Position numbers and translations under genes: made by a program. Under the pieces are notes generated by a model. It ran no database searches and was not told where the DNA came from. It saw only the letters and a list, made by a program, of their open reading frames with translations. Source: SXRF01 sp038043465 (GTDB lineage Bacteria; Pseudomonadota; Alphaproteobacteria; Rickettsiales; SXRF01). Taken from it: a stretch of 64,000 nucleotides of DNA. Positions 57,155 through 64,000 of this stretch are shown here, one piece after another (position 1 is the first letter of the stretch; each line of letters starts with the position of its first letter). The stretch is taken from assembly GCA_038043465.1 (NCBI GenBank), contig JBBTBX010000009.1:1-64000 (forward strand), in the 5' to 3' direction.

Positions 57155-58465
57155 CTATATTCCAAAAATTTCTTTTAACTTTTCTATACTTAAACCAGAT
57201 ATAGAAATTTTCTGCTCATTACGAGTTTCCATATTTTTTACTATAACCATACCATCTTTCATTTCATCAGGTGATATAATCACAACGTGAGTAGCACCGT
57301 TTTTTGCTGCTTTTTCAAGGCGTTTTGATAATTTTCCTTGCCAATCAATATCTACTGACATAATAGTTTTGCGTAAATTATTATATAATCCAGCGCGTAA
57401 TCCGCCTACTAAATCAAGCACTATTTCTGGGTCTACCTCCTCAAAAGGTATAACTGTAATATTTAATGATTTTTCTTCTTTCTTGTTTCCAGTTAAAAGA
57501 GAAAGGCGTTCTACTCCCGCCGCAAAGCCAATAGCTGGTGTTGGTTTTCCACCCATCTGTTCAATTAATCCATCATAACGACCACCAGCCAGAACCGTGT
57601 TCTGCGCTCCTAAATCACCGCTAGTGGCAACAAATTCAAAAACAATATCCGTATAATAATCAAGACCGCGAACCAACGCTGGATCAACTTTTATAGAATT
57701 AAAAAATTCTAATTTGCTTAAATAATTGCAAACTTTATCAAACCGTTTTTTTGCAACATCGCTCAAATAATTGGTCATGACTGGTGCATTTATAAGTATA
57801 TCTCTATCGCCCTTATCCTTAGAATCCAAAATACGCAGTGGATTTTCTGCTAGCCTCCGCTTGCTATCTTCCGAAAGTTTCTCAGCAAATGGGGTTAGAA
57901 AACTAACCAATGCATCACGATATCTTTCTCTGCTCTTTACATCACCTAGCGTATTTATATGTAAAGTGCAGCTATCTTCGATTGCAGAAATGGATTGTAA
58001 AAACCTTCCAGCTAATTCAATAACCTCAACATCCGCCATCCAGCTATCATCACCCAGCCATTCGAAATTCACTTGATGGAATTGGCGTTGGCGGCCTTTC
58101 TGTGGGCGTTCATAACGAAATAATGGCCCTGTAGAAAATAATTTAAGCGGCAAGTGCTGTTGCATTCCGTTGGAGATGAAAGCCCGCGCGATTCCCGCGG
58201 TAAATTCCGGGCGTAGCGTTACGCTTTCGCCACCACGCGTTTCGAAGGTGAACATTTCCTTGCTAACCACATCGGAAGTTTCGCCCATTGAACGCGAGAA
58301 AACTTCGGTCTGCTCAAAGATCGGCGTTGCCATTTCGCGAAAGCCATAAAGCGTGGCAAGATCGCGCGCAGTTTCTACGACATAATGGAATTTTTCAAAA
58401 TCCCCACCATATTCTTGTGGCAAAATATCATGCGTACCACGCACTGGTTGCAGTTTATTACTCAT
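57155..58465 (-). CDS. hisS: Histidine--tRNA ligase
   Basis: 436 aa, class II. Motif 2 is RYERPQKGRQRQFHQVNFE, and the histidine-binding signatures are GLDYYTDIVFE and LAGGRYDGLIEQMGG. A C-terminal anticodon-binding domain (~340-435) follows. It begins MSNKLQPVRGTHDILPQEYG. Its ATG overlaps the stop of the upstream membrane-protein gene (ATGA), so they are coupled. Confidence 0.97.
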   Translation of the reverse strand: MSNKLQPVRGTHDILPQEYGGDFEKFHYVVETARDLATLYGFREMATPIFEQTEVFSRSMGETSDVVSKEMFTFETRGGESVTLRPEFTAGIARAFISNGMQQHLPLKLFSTGPLFRYERPQKGRQRQFHQVNFEWLGDDSWMADVEVIELAGRFLQSISAIEDSCTLHINTLGDVKSRERYRDALVSFLTPFAEKLSEDSKRRLAENPLRILDSKDKGDRDILINAPVMTNYLSDVAKKRFDKVCNYLSKLEFFNSIKVDPALVRGLDYYTDIVFEFVATSGDLGAQNTVLAGGRYDGLIEQMGGKPTPAIGFAAGVERLSLLTGNKKEEKSLNITVIPFEEVDPEIVLDLVGGLRAGLYNNLRKTIMSVDIDWQGKLSKRLEKAAKNGATHVVIISPDEMKDGMVIVKNMETRNEQKISISGLSIEKLKEIFGI

Positions 58466-60090
58466 ACCCCATCCTTTTTAATCCGCTTATATAACGAATA
58501 ACGTTCCGGCTTCATTGGCTTCTCGCCCTCCTCCAGATTATCATTATCCGGCTTGTTACCTTCTATTTCACCAATTTTTTCATAATTCTGCCACAGAACA
58601 AAGAAACGAACATCGCGCGATAACACCTTAATTATATCGCGGTTTTCCGGTTCAATATCATAATCAGCAATTTTTTCCAAATTAACATTTTCATCAACCC
58701 ATACCAGTTCCGGCGGATGACTGGAGAAATCACGCACCAGATTATCATAAAAAAACTTCCTGGCACTAACAATATCCTCAGTCTTTTTACCTTCTTGTTC
58801 GCGGATGATAAGACCGGACATTGGCCATAGCTGGTAAAAACTGCCACGAAAAACACCTTTTGACAAGGCTATCACCGGAAATGCCGACTGCATATTAAAC
58901 GCCAGCGAATATACGTATTTCCCGTCAGCATGCTTATCAATTTCCGCCAGTAACCTAGTATGTATCACTGATGGATGTTTATAAATAAAATACCAGAATT
59001 TACCGTCCACATAAATTCCGGCAAGCAAGGTAGCTATGCCCACACAAAGTGCCAGAAAGCGCGTTCTGCCGATGAGCAACCCAATCTCCTGCAATATTTC
59101 AACCAGATAGAGCAGAACCATCACGATAACGAAACCAGCCATGAACACCATAGGATATAGATGGTTCAGCCAATCTTTGCGCTGCACAACCATCAACATG
59201 GCACAAGCAAACATCCACACCACCATCCGCCCGATAATTTTCCTGAAATCAGAATGTGGGTTCGCCATCCATGCGAGCAACAACGCGAGACCGCAAATAA
59301 TGGCTATAATTTTAAGTATGCTGTACCATAAAGTTTCATAGGCGAAATAGGTGGTAAGAACTGCTGGAATTATTGTGTTTATATATTCCGGTGCAAGGTA
59401 ATATATCGCTGCAAAATAGAGCAATTGAACAAATCCGATAATCCAGTTCCTGAGCGCGAAAAGCGACAGAAAATTGCGTTCCTGAATTGCCTTATGTAAT
59501 TCGTTCAAACCCCATAACAACAGGAAGAATGGTTTAAGCGCGAAACCGATTGCCGCCATTAAAATGATAATTAGATCAACGAAAGTTGATTTTTCTTCGC
59601 GTTCTGCAAATAACGATTTGATAAGATATGGCAGCACAAGAGTAATGAACAATAATTCGCGCTGACCATAAACCGCTGGCGAGAGTAGGAAAAAGCCAAA
59701 GGCGATATAAAGCAACACCGCCCCAAATACCGGCTTTGCGCCGAGCAGATTATTTCCGCGCATCACTTTCGCCACAAGACACATGCTGGTAAGGTTCAGT
59801 AATGTAACCAGCAGCGGGAAAACGGTAAATGGCGATAAGCTAAATACCTTGCCGAGCAAAACCGGAAGAAGGCTTATCCATAAAATCAGTGGCGGGTTGG
59901 TTTCCATAAAATCAACATATGGAACCTGCCCATCCGCCATGCGCTGCGCAGCGTAGATCAGCCAGCTGCTGTCAGGGTTTGGTATCATATCAGGGATAGG
60001 GAAAAACGCTATCTCACGTAGCAATGCGAGAATTACCATAACGCCGATCGCAATTATAAGCAGCGTGCTACTCTCAATTTTACGCTGCAT
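58462..60090 (-). CDS. Polytopic membrane protein, GT-C glycosyltransferase-like
   Basis: 542 aa with about ten to twelve membrane helices. After helix 1 comes a loop with PDMIPNPDSSWLIYAAQRMA and VPYVDFMETNPPL, acidic residues placed as in GT-C (PMT/ArnT-like) enzymes that use lipid-linked sugars. A soluble C-terminal domain (~400-542) ends acidic then basic. It is wedged between ispG (11-nt overlap) and hisS (4-nt overlap), so it is expressed with them. Sugar and acceptor cannot be told. Confidence 0.7.
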   Translation of the reverse strand: MQRKIESSTLLIIAIGVMVILALLREIAFFPIPDMIPNPDSSWLIYAAQRMADGQVPYVDFMETNPPLILWISLLPVLLGKVFSLSPFTVFPLLVTLLNLTSMCLVAKVMRGNNLLGAKPVFGAVLLYIAFGFFLLSPAVYGQRELLFITLVLPYLIKSLFAEREEKSTFVDLIIILMAAIGFALKPFFLLLWGLNELHKAIQERNFLSLFALRNWIIGFVQLLYFAAIYYLAPEYINTIIPAVLTTYFAYETLWYSILKIIAIICGLALLLAWMANPHSDFRKIIGRMVVWMFACAMLMVVQRKDWLNHLYPMVFMAGFVIVMVLLYLVEILQEIGLLIGRTRFLALCVGIATLLAGIYVDGKFWYFIYKHPSVIHTRLLAEIDKHADGKYVYSLAFNMQSAFPVIALSKGVFRGSFYQLWPMSGLIIREQEGKKTEDIVSARKFFYDNLVRDFSSHPPELVWVDENVNLEKIADYDIEPENRDIIKVLSRDVRFFVLWQNYEKIGEIEGNKPDNDNLEEGEKPMKPERYSLYKRIKKDGV

Positions 60091-61294
60091 AATTTGCCCT
60101 TACATAATTCTCAACTATTGCCTGAAATTCCTCAGCAATATGCTCACCACGCAGGGTTACGGTTTTTTTGCCGTCCACAAATACTGGCGCGGCTGGCTGC
60201 TCACCTGTTCCTGGCAGGCTGATGCCGATATTGGCGTGTTTGCTTTCGCCGGGGCCATTTACGATGCAGCCCATAACCGCCACATTCATATTCTCCACGC
60301 CTTTATACTGATTTTTCCATACCGGCATCTGGTTACGCAGGTAGGTTTGAATCTTATCAGCCAGTTCCTGAAAAACGGTGCTGGTGGTACGTCCACAACC
60401 TGGACAGGCTATAACCTGCGGAGTGAAAGCGCGAAAGCCCATGGACTGCAAAATTTCCTGCGCCACCCGCACTTCCTGTGTCCTGTCGCCATTTGGCTCT
60501 GGCGTAAGTGAAACACGGATGGTATCACCAATGCCTTCCTGCAGCAGCACCGCAAGCGCAGCCGTGGAAGAAACTATGCCTTTGCTGCCCATGCCCGCCT
60601 CGGTAAGGCCAAGATGCAGCGGATATTCGCAGCGAGCCGCCAGATCACGATATACCAAAATCAAATCCTGAACACGGCTGACCTTGCAGGAAAGCAAAAT
60701 TTGATTGGCGGGAAGACCAATTTTTTCTGCCACGAGCGCGCTTTCAACCGCCGAGCGCACCAGTGCTTCATGGGCAACAGATGATGAATCTTTGGGGTTT
60801 GCGCTTTTGGCATTTTCATCCATCACCGTAGCCAGCATCTGTTGATCCAGACTCCCCCAATTCACACCGATACGAATTGGTTTTTTATATTTAATGGCAA
60901 ACTCTACCATCTGCGAAAATTGCAAATCATGCTTATCCGAAAACCCGACATTGCCGGGGTTAATCCGATATTTGGCAAGTGCCTGAGCCATATCTGGAAA
61001 ATCTTTGAGCAGCTTATGCCCATTATAATGAAAATCTCCAACCAGAGGAACATGGCAGCCAAGCGTATCCAATTTTTCACGAATAACAGCAACTGCTTTT
61101 GCGGAAGCTTCATTATTTACTGTTATCCGCACCACCTCCGAACCTGCCTGCGCCAGTTCATGCACCTGTTTTACCGTTGCCTGCACATCGGCAGTGTCGG
61201 TATTGGTCATTGATTGCACCATAACGGGGGCATCACCACCAACCGGTACACTACCTATAAAAACCTGATGGGATTTTCTGCGAATGGGAAGCAC
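60080..61294 (-). CDS. ispG: 4-hydroxy-3-methylbut-2-en-1-yl diphosphate synthase
   Basis: 404 aa. It reduces MEcPP to HMBPP in the MEP isoprenoid pathway. Family marks are GGDAPVMVQSMTNTDTADV, VPLVGDFHYNG, RINPGNVGF and IGVNWGSLDQ. The iron-sulphur Cys are in ACPGCGRTTSTVFQ and GCIVNGPGESKHANIGI. Length fits the bacterial form. The rodZ-like gene is 48 nt upstream, a common pairing in proteobacteria. Confidence 0.97.
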   Translation of the reverse strand: MLPIRRKSHQVFIGSVPVGGDAPVMVQSMTNTDTADVQATVKQVHELAQAGSEVVRITVNNEASAKAVAVIREKLDTLGCHVPLVGDFHYNGHKLLKDFPDMAQALAKYRINPGNVGFSDKHDLQFSQMVEFAIKYKKPIRIGVNWGSLDQQMLATVMDENAKSANPKDSSSVAHEALVRSAVESALVAEKIGLPANQILLSCKVSRVQDLILVYRDLAARCEYPLHLGLTEAGMGSKGIVSSTAALAVLLQEGIGDTIRVSLTPEPNGDRTQEVRVAQEILQSMGFRAFTPQVIACPGCGRTTSTVFQELADKIQTYLRNQMPVWKNQYKGVENMNVAVMGCIVNGPGESKHANIGISLPGTGEQPAAPVFVDGKKTVTLRGEHIAEEFQAIVENYVRANYAA

Positions 61295-61342
61295 AATATC
61301 CTTAAATATAATTGCCGTTAAAAGCTTTAGAGCATTTTCGCT

Positions 61343-61942
61343 TTAGCCGCGACTATCCGAATACATAACGGATACAGCCTTACGACGCTTTGGCAATGGA
61401 GCATTCACTCCCACCTTGCCAACATTTGCCCAATAACAGGGAGGATATACCCCAGGCTGATTCTTAGCGCAAGTATGATTAAACAGGCTAATGGAAAGTG
61501 AAGTTTGCAAATATGAGCTGGCAATACGCGGAGGTACCGGGGTTACATATGATGGGGCAACACCAGGTCTGAGGGCAAAAAACCATAGGAAATAAATTAT
61601 AAAAACCAACAAAACTCCGCCCCAGACAATTGAATTTGAAGGATTTTTATTTTTCCCAAAGACTTTAGGAAAGAAAAGGTCCTTTTCTGGAAAATCATTA
61701 TTTACTATTTCAAAGCGGCGTAGAATTTCATCCTTATCCAGATACAAAAAAATCGCATAGGATTGCAGATAGCCCTTGGTGTAGGCTGAACCTGGCAAAT
61801 CATCCAGTTTTCCACTCTCCAGTGCCTGAAGATAATGGGCGCGGATATGCAAAGCAGACGAAGCCTCCGGCAAGGTCAAGCGTAAGTCTTCCCTTGCATT
61901 TTGCAACACTTGCCCAATTTCTTTATAATATAGCGAACTCAT
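61343..61942 (-). CDS. RodZ-like helix-turn-helix membrane protein
   Basis: 199 aa from ATG 61942; a TTG three codons earlier is possible. The N-terminal HTH_25 domain (~7-78) has IGQVLQNAREDLRLTLPEAS, LHIRAHYLQALESGKLDDLP and GSAYTKGYLQSYA, as in RodZ. A membrane helix (~106-124) and a short Pro-rich periplasmic tail follow. RodZ links MreB to the cell-wall machinery. The periplasmic DUF4115 domain of full RodZ (usually ~300 aa) is missing, so this is a short form. Confidence 0.85.
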   Translation of the reverse strand: MSSLYYKEIGQVLQNAREDLRLTLPEASSALHIRAHYLQALESGKLDDLPGSAYTKGYLQSYAIFLYLDKDEILRRFEIVNNDFPEKDLFFPKVFGKNKNPSNSIVWGGVLLVFIIYFLWFFALRPGVAPSYVTPVPPRIASSYLQTSLSISLFNHTCAKNQPGVYPPCYWANVGKVGVNAPLPKRRKAVSVMYSDSRG

Positions 61943-62040
61943 AGACTTCAATTACATCTAAACAGGTGTAAATGGAACATAAAACAACTTGTAAAAACCA
62001 GAATAGAACAAAAGAGAGAATTATAGTTATTATTTTGAAG

Positions 62041-62134
62041 TTACTCTTGCTTCGCAGCGAAAAGTAAAATCTTTGGCGGTCTTTCGGACTCGATTTTCAT
62101 AGTAATTCCGCATAATGATTATACAGAATTACTA
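62041..62134 (-). repeat. Dispersed module, copy 2, with hairpin
   Basis: On the minus strand TATGAAAATCGAG, CCGAAAG, TTTTCGCTGCGAAGC and GAGTAAC follow in the order of copy 1 (812-864), with a ~15-nt insertion. A TAGTAATTC/GAATTACTA inverted repeat (62100-62108, 62126-62134) stands where copy 1 has its 17-bp palindrome; both share ATTCTGTAT. It ends 75 nt before the next gene. Confidence 0.65.
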
Positions 62135-62208
62135 CAACGTTTTTTGTTGAATTTATGGGTATAGGAGCATTATACTATACTTAGTATACCAATATTTTAG
62201 GAAGCAAT

Positions 62209-62535
62209 ATGGAAACATTAACTTATAACTTCCCAGACGAGTACAAGACTCGTGAGGCTGCAAAAAATTTATATCGAACTATAACCGACGGCTTTGGCGG
62301 AAAATATAATGCGGTTGTGATGGCAAATAATAATTTACAACAAAGATACGGTGTATCAGACGCCGGCGATGACGAAGAAGTTCTTTATTTTATGGTAAAC
62401 GCCAGAAACAGCAGTCCTTACATAACCTTCAATTTTAAAACAGCCACACACAAGGCAGTATTTGAAGAGATTTTTGCACGTACCGCCGAAGAACATGGCG
62501 GGATAGCGCAAAAGCAGAGAATAAAGACTGATTAG
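62209..62535 (+). CDS. Hypothetical protein (108 aa)
   Basis: TTTTAGGAAGCAAT before the ATG is a fair ribosome binding site. The product is soluble, without signal or membrane helices, and has an alpha/beta pattern: NFPDEYKTREAAKNLYRTI, YNAVVMANNN, EVLYFMVNARNSSPYITFNF and a C-terminal helix with HKAVFEEIFARTAEE. I recognise no family. It stands alone on the plus strand and converges on the nitronate monooxygenase gene (2 nt apart). Confidence 0.55.
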   Translation: METLTYNFPDEYKTREAAKNLYRTITDGFGGKYNAVVMANNNLQQRYGVSDAGDDEEVLYFMVNARNSSPYITFNFKTATHKAVFEEIFARTAEEHGGIAQKQRIKTD

Positions 62536-62537
62536 GT

Positions 62538-63569
62538 TTACGCTTTTTTTCGCATTCCAAGGCAGGACTCTGACTGCGCTATAAGCTCGTTCACTATGTT
62601 TTGCATCGGCTCTATCTTGCTTACCATGCCGACACTCTGCCCCGCCATCAGCGAACCATTTTCCACGTCACCCTCAATAACTGCTTTCCTGAGCGCGCCT
62701 GCCCAGAAATGTTCTATCTTAAGCTGCGCGTCTTTCTTATCAACGCCGCCTGCCCGAAACTCTCTTATAACTTCATGCTGACAACGGGTAAAAGCATCGG
62801 TTGCCTTATTCAGCAACGCACGCACCGGAATCACTGGAAAATCAGGATCAACCTGTACTGACGGCATGGCATCCCTCGCCTGCGCCCGGATAAAAGCCTC
62901 TTTGAATTTGGGATGAGCAATAGATTCTTCTGCACATACAAAACGTGTGCCGAGCTGCACACCAGACGCACCCATTTCCAGATAGCTGACAATTGCTTCG
63001 CCACGACCTATGCCACCGGCTACAAAAACCGGAACTTCTTTTATATTCGGCAAAATCTCCTGCGCCAGCACCGATGTCGAAACCGGACCGATATGCCCAC
63101 CCGCTTCCGCCCCTTCAATCACCAGTGCGTCAACCCCGCTCCTGACTAATTTGCGACCAATTATCGCTGACGGCGCAAAGGCAATAACCTTGCCGCCCGA
63201 TTCTTTGATGGATTTTATGGTATCGCCGCTGGGAATCCCACCCGCCAGCACCACATGCGTAACTTTCTGGCGTTTGCAGACTTCCACCAATTCCGCAAGC
63301 TGCGGGTGCATGATAATAAGATTTACGCCAAACGGTTTGCTGGTGAGTTTTTTAGTCTCAATGATTTCTTTTTCCAACAAATCAGGCGGCATTGAACCGC
63401 AGGCAATTACCCCAAACGCTCCAGCGTTAGAAAGTGCTGCAACCAGATTACGCTCGGAAACCCAAGACATCGCCCCGCCCATAATGGCATATTGCGTGCC
63501 GAGGAATTCTGTGCCTCGCTGCCAGAGCGAGTTGAGTTGTGAGTGCTGAGTGCTGAGTGAGGTTGTCAT
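62538..63569 (-). CDS. Nitronate monooxygenase family flavoprotein
   Basis: 343 aa, a TIM-barrel FMN enzyme. Marks are TQYAIMGGAMSWVSERNLVA, SNAGAFGVIACG, KPFGVNLIIMHP, VIEGAEAGGHIGP, PVFVAGGIGRGEAIVSYLEM and GASGVQLGTRFVCAEE. Members oxidise nitronates; some act as enoyl reductases (FabK-like), so the substrate is open. The ATG overlaps the lysC stop (ATGA). Residues ~4-15 (SLSTQHSQLNSL) are encoded by heptamer repeats and look like an added leader before the real fold. Confidence 0.88.
   Translation of the reverse strand: MTTSLSTQHSQLNSLWQRGTEFLGTQYAIMGGAMSWVSERNLVAALSNAGAFGVIACGSMPPDLLEKEIIETKKLTSKPFGVNLIIMHPQLAELVEVCKRQKVTHVVLAGGIPSGDTIKSIKESGGKVIAFAPSAIIGRKLVRSGVDALVIEGAEAGGHIGPVSTSVLAQEILPNIKEVPVFVAGGIGRGEAIVSYLEMGASGVQLGTRFVCAEESIAHPKFKEAFIRAQARDAMPSVQVDPDFPVIPVRALLNKATDAFTRCQHEVIREFRAGGVDKKDAQLKIEHFWAGALRKAVIEGDVENGSLMAGQSVGMVSKIEPMQNIVNELIAQSESCLGMRKKA
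63529..63560. repeat. TGAGTGC heptamer array in the nitronate monooxygenase 5' end
   Basis: TTGAGTTG, TGAGTGC, TGAGTGC, TGAGTGA heptamers on the plus strand, identical in unit to 14831-14899 and 24477-24509. On the coding strand they specify residues ~4-13. Only one arm is present. Confidence 0.7.
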
Positions 63570-64000
63570 GCTTTCTCCAATTCAAATGCCGCGTGCAAGG
63601 CGCGCACTGCCAGCTCGGTATATTCTTCGGCGATAAGAACGCTGATTTTTATTTCGGAAGTGGAAATAACCGAGATATTGATATTCTTCTCAGCGAGTGC
63701 TTCAAACATTGTCTGCGCGATACCTGTATGGCTGCGCATTCCCACGCCGACCACTGAAATTTTTGCTACGTTTTTATCAGCGTGCATGGATTTATATTTG
63801 AGTTTGTCCCGCAGCTTTTCCACCACCGCAACCGCATTATCCAGATCCGCCTTAGGCACGGTGAAAGTAATGTCAGTTGCCTTACCGCCTTCAGTTACGT
63901 TCTGCACGATCATATCAACATTGATGCCCGCCTCGGCAAGAGGCGCAAACAACGAGGCTGACATTCCTGGGATATTGGCAATTTCGGTGAGCGAAATCCG
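63566..64000 (-). CDS. lysC: Aspartokinase, C-terminal ACT part (5' end outside window)
   Basis: 145 codons are seen; the frame runs past the window end. The visible part is the regulatory region: SLTEIANIPGMSASLFAPLA, then EAGINVDMIVQNVTEGGKAT (first ACT domain) and KISVVGVGMRSHTGIAQTMF, EALAEKNINISVISTSEIKI (second ACT domain). Aspartokinase starts Lys/Thr/Met and diaminopimelate synthesis, and these domains bind the feedback inhibitors. The stop overlaps the next gene's ATG, so the two are coupled. Confidence 0.93.
   Translation of the reverse strand, partial: RISLTEIANIPGMSASLFAPLAEAGINVDMIVQNVTEGGKATDITFTVPKADLDNAVAVVEKLRDKLKYKSMHADKNVAKISVVGVGMRSHTGIAQTMFEALAEKNINISVISTSEIKISVLIAEEYTELAVRALHAAFELEKA

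Overview
The window looks like a chromosomal piece of an AT-leaning alphaproteobacterium (GC by eye in the low 40s %). The lineage call rests on a class I (HIGH/KISKS) lysyl-tRNA synthetase, an ATP12-type F1 assembly chaperone, a DUF4167 protein, the two-subunit propionyl-CoA carboxylase, secY followed directly by adk in the ribosomal cluster, and an ispG-hisS-prfA-prmC-clpB neighbourhood. A chemoreceptor and a flagellar rod-like protein suggest a motile relative rather than a strongly reduced endosymbiont. I cannot place it to genus.

Layout. 1-6.3 kb: an open-ended secreted N/S/D-rich protein, a gene-poor stretch with palindromes, a predicted outer-membrane barrel, two unknown small genes, tRNA-Lys with its promoter, a compact ydbH-ynbE-ydbL envelope operon (ynbE is only 57 aa) and a prepilin-like protein. 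6.3-12.2 kb: tgt and queA (queuosine tRNA modification; queA carries an in-frame palindromic insert), a serine acetyltransferase-like protein, class I lysS and small unknowns. 12.2-18.2 kb: a 10-bp-phased TCCCA array, then prs, rplY, pth, ychF, a membrane FKBP-like protein and an aspartate aminotransferase. 18.2-28.9 kb: a chemoreceptor, then a rearranged block: an rluC 3' remnant, the brnTA toxin-antitoxin pair, ATP12, pccB, a DUF3592-like protein, a flagellar rod-like protein, pccA, an inverted ATP12 5' remnant, a membrane protein, intact rluC, GNAT and crcB. 29.3-48.4 kb: one uninterrupted minus-strand str-S10-spc-alpha ribosomal supercluster from rpsL to rplQ, with a candidate promoter before rpsL and a textbook intrinsic terminator after rplQ. 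48.8-64 kb: a LytM/M23 peptidase, a second prepilin-like protein, clpB, DUF3108, and the minus-strand cluster rodZ-like, ispG, GT-C-like membrane protein, hisS, prfA, prmC, DUF4167, then a nitronate monooxygenase and the 3' end of lysC.

The most unusual aspect is the repeat load. Intergenic spacers, even inside the ribosomal operon, are filled with at least ten elements built alike: an arm of tandem 7- or 8-nt units, a loop, and an arm of tandem units that are largely the reverse complement. Unit families recur at distant loci with different copy number. A separate ~60-bp two-hairpin repeat sits at the 3' ends of rpsM, rplO and rplF, and CCTGTG/CACAGG palindromes lie around rpoA-rpsK and rplC-rplD. 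Several repeats have entered reading frames: inside queA, and at the ends of rplC, rplO, rpsC, tgt and the nitronate monooxygenase gene. A mirrored duplication of the rluC/ATP12 junction brackets the pccBA region and records a rearrangement; each copy holds different cargo (brnTA or a membrane protein).

All calls come from reading the sequence and supplied translations; no database search was run.
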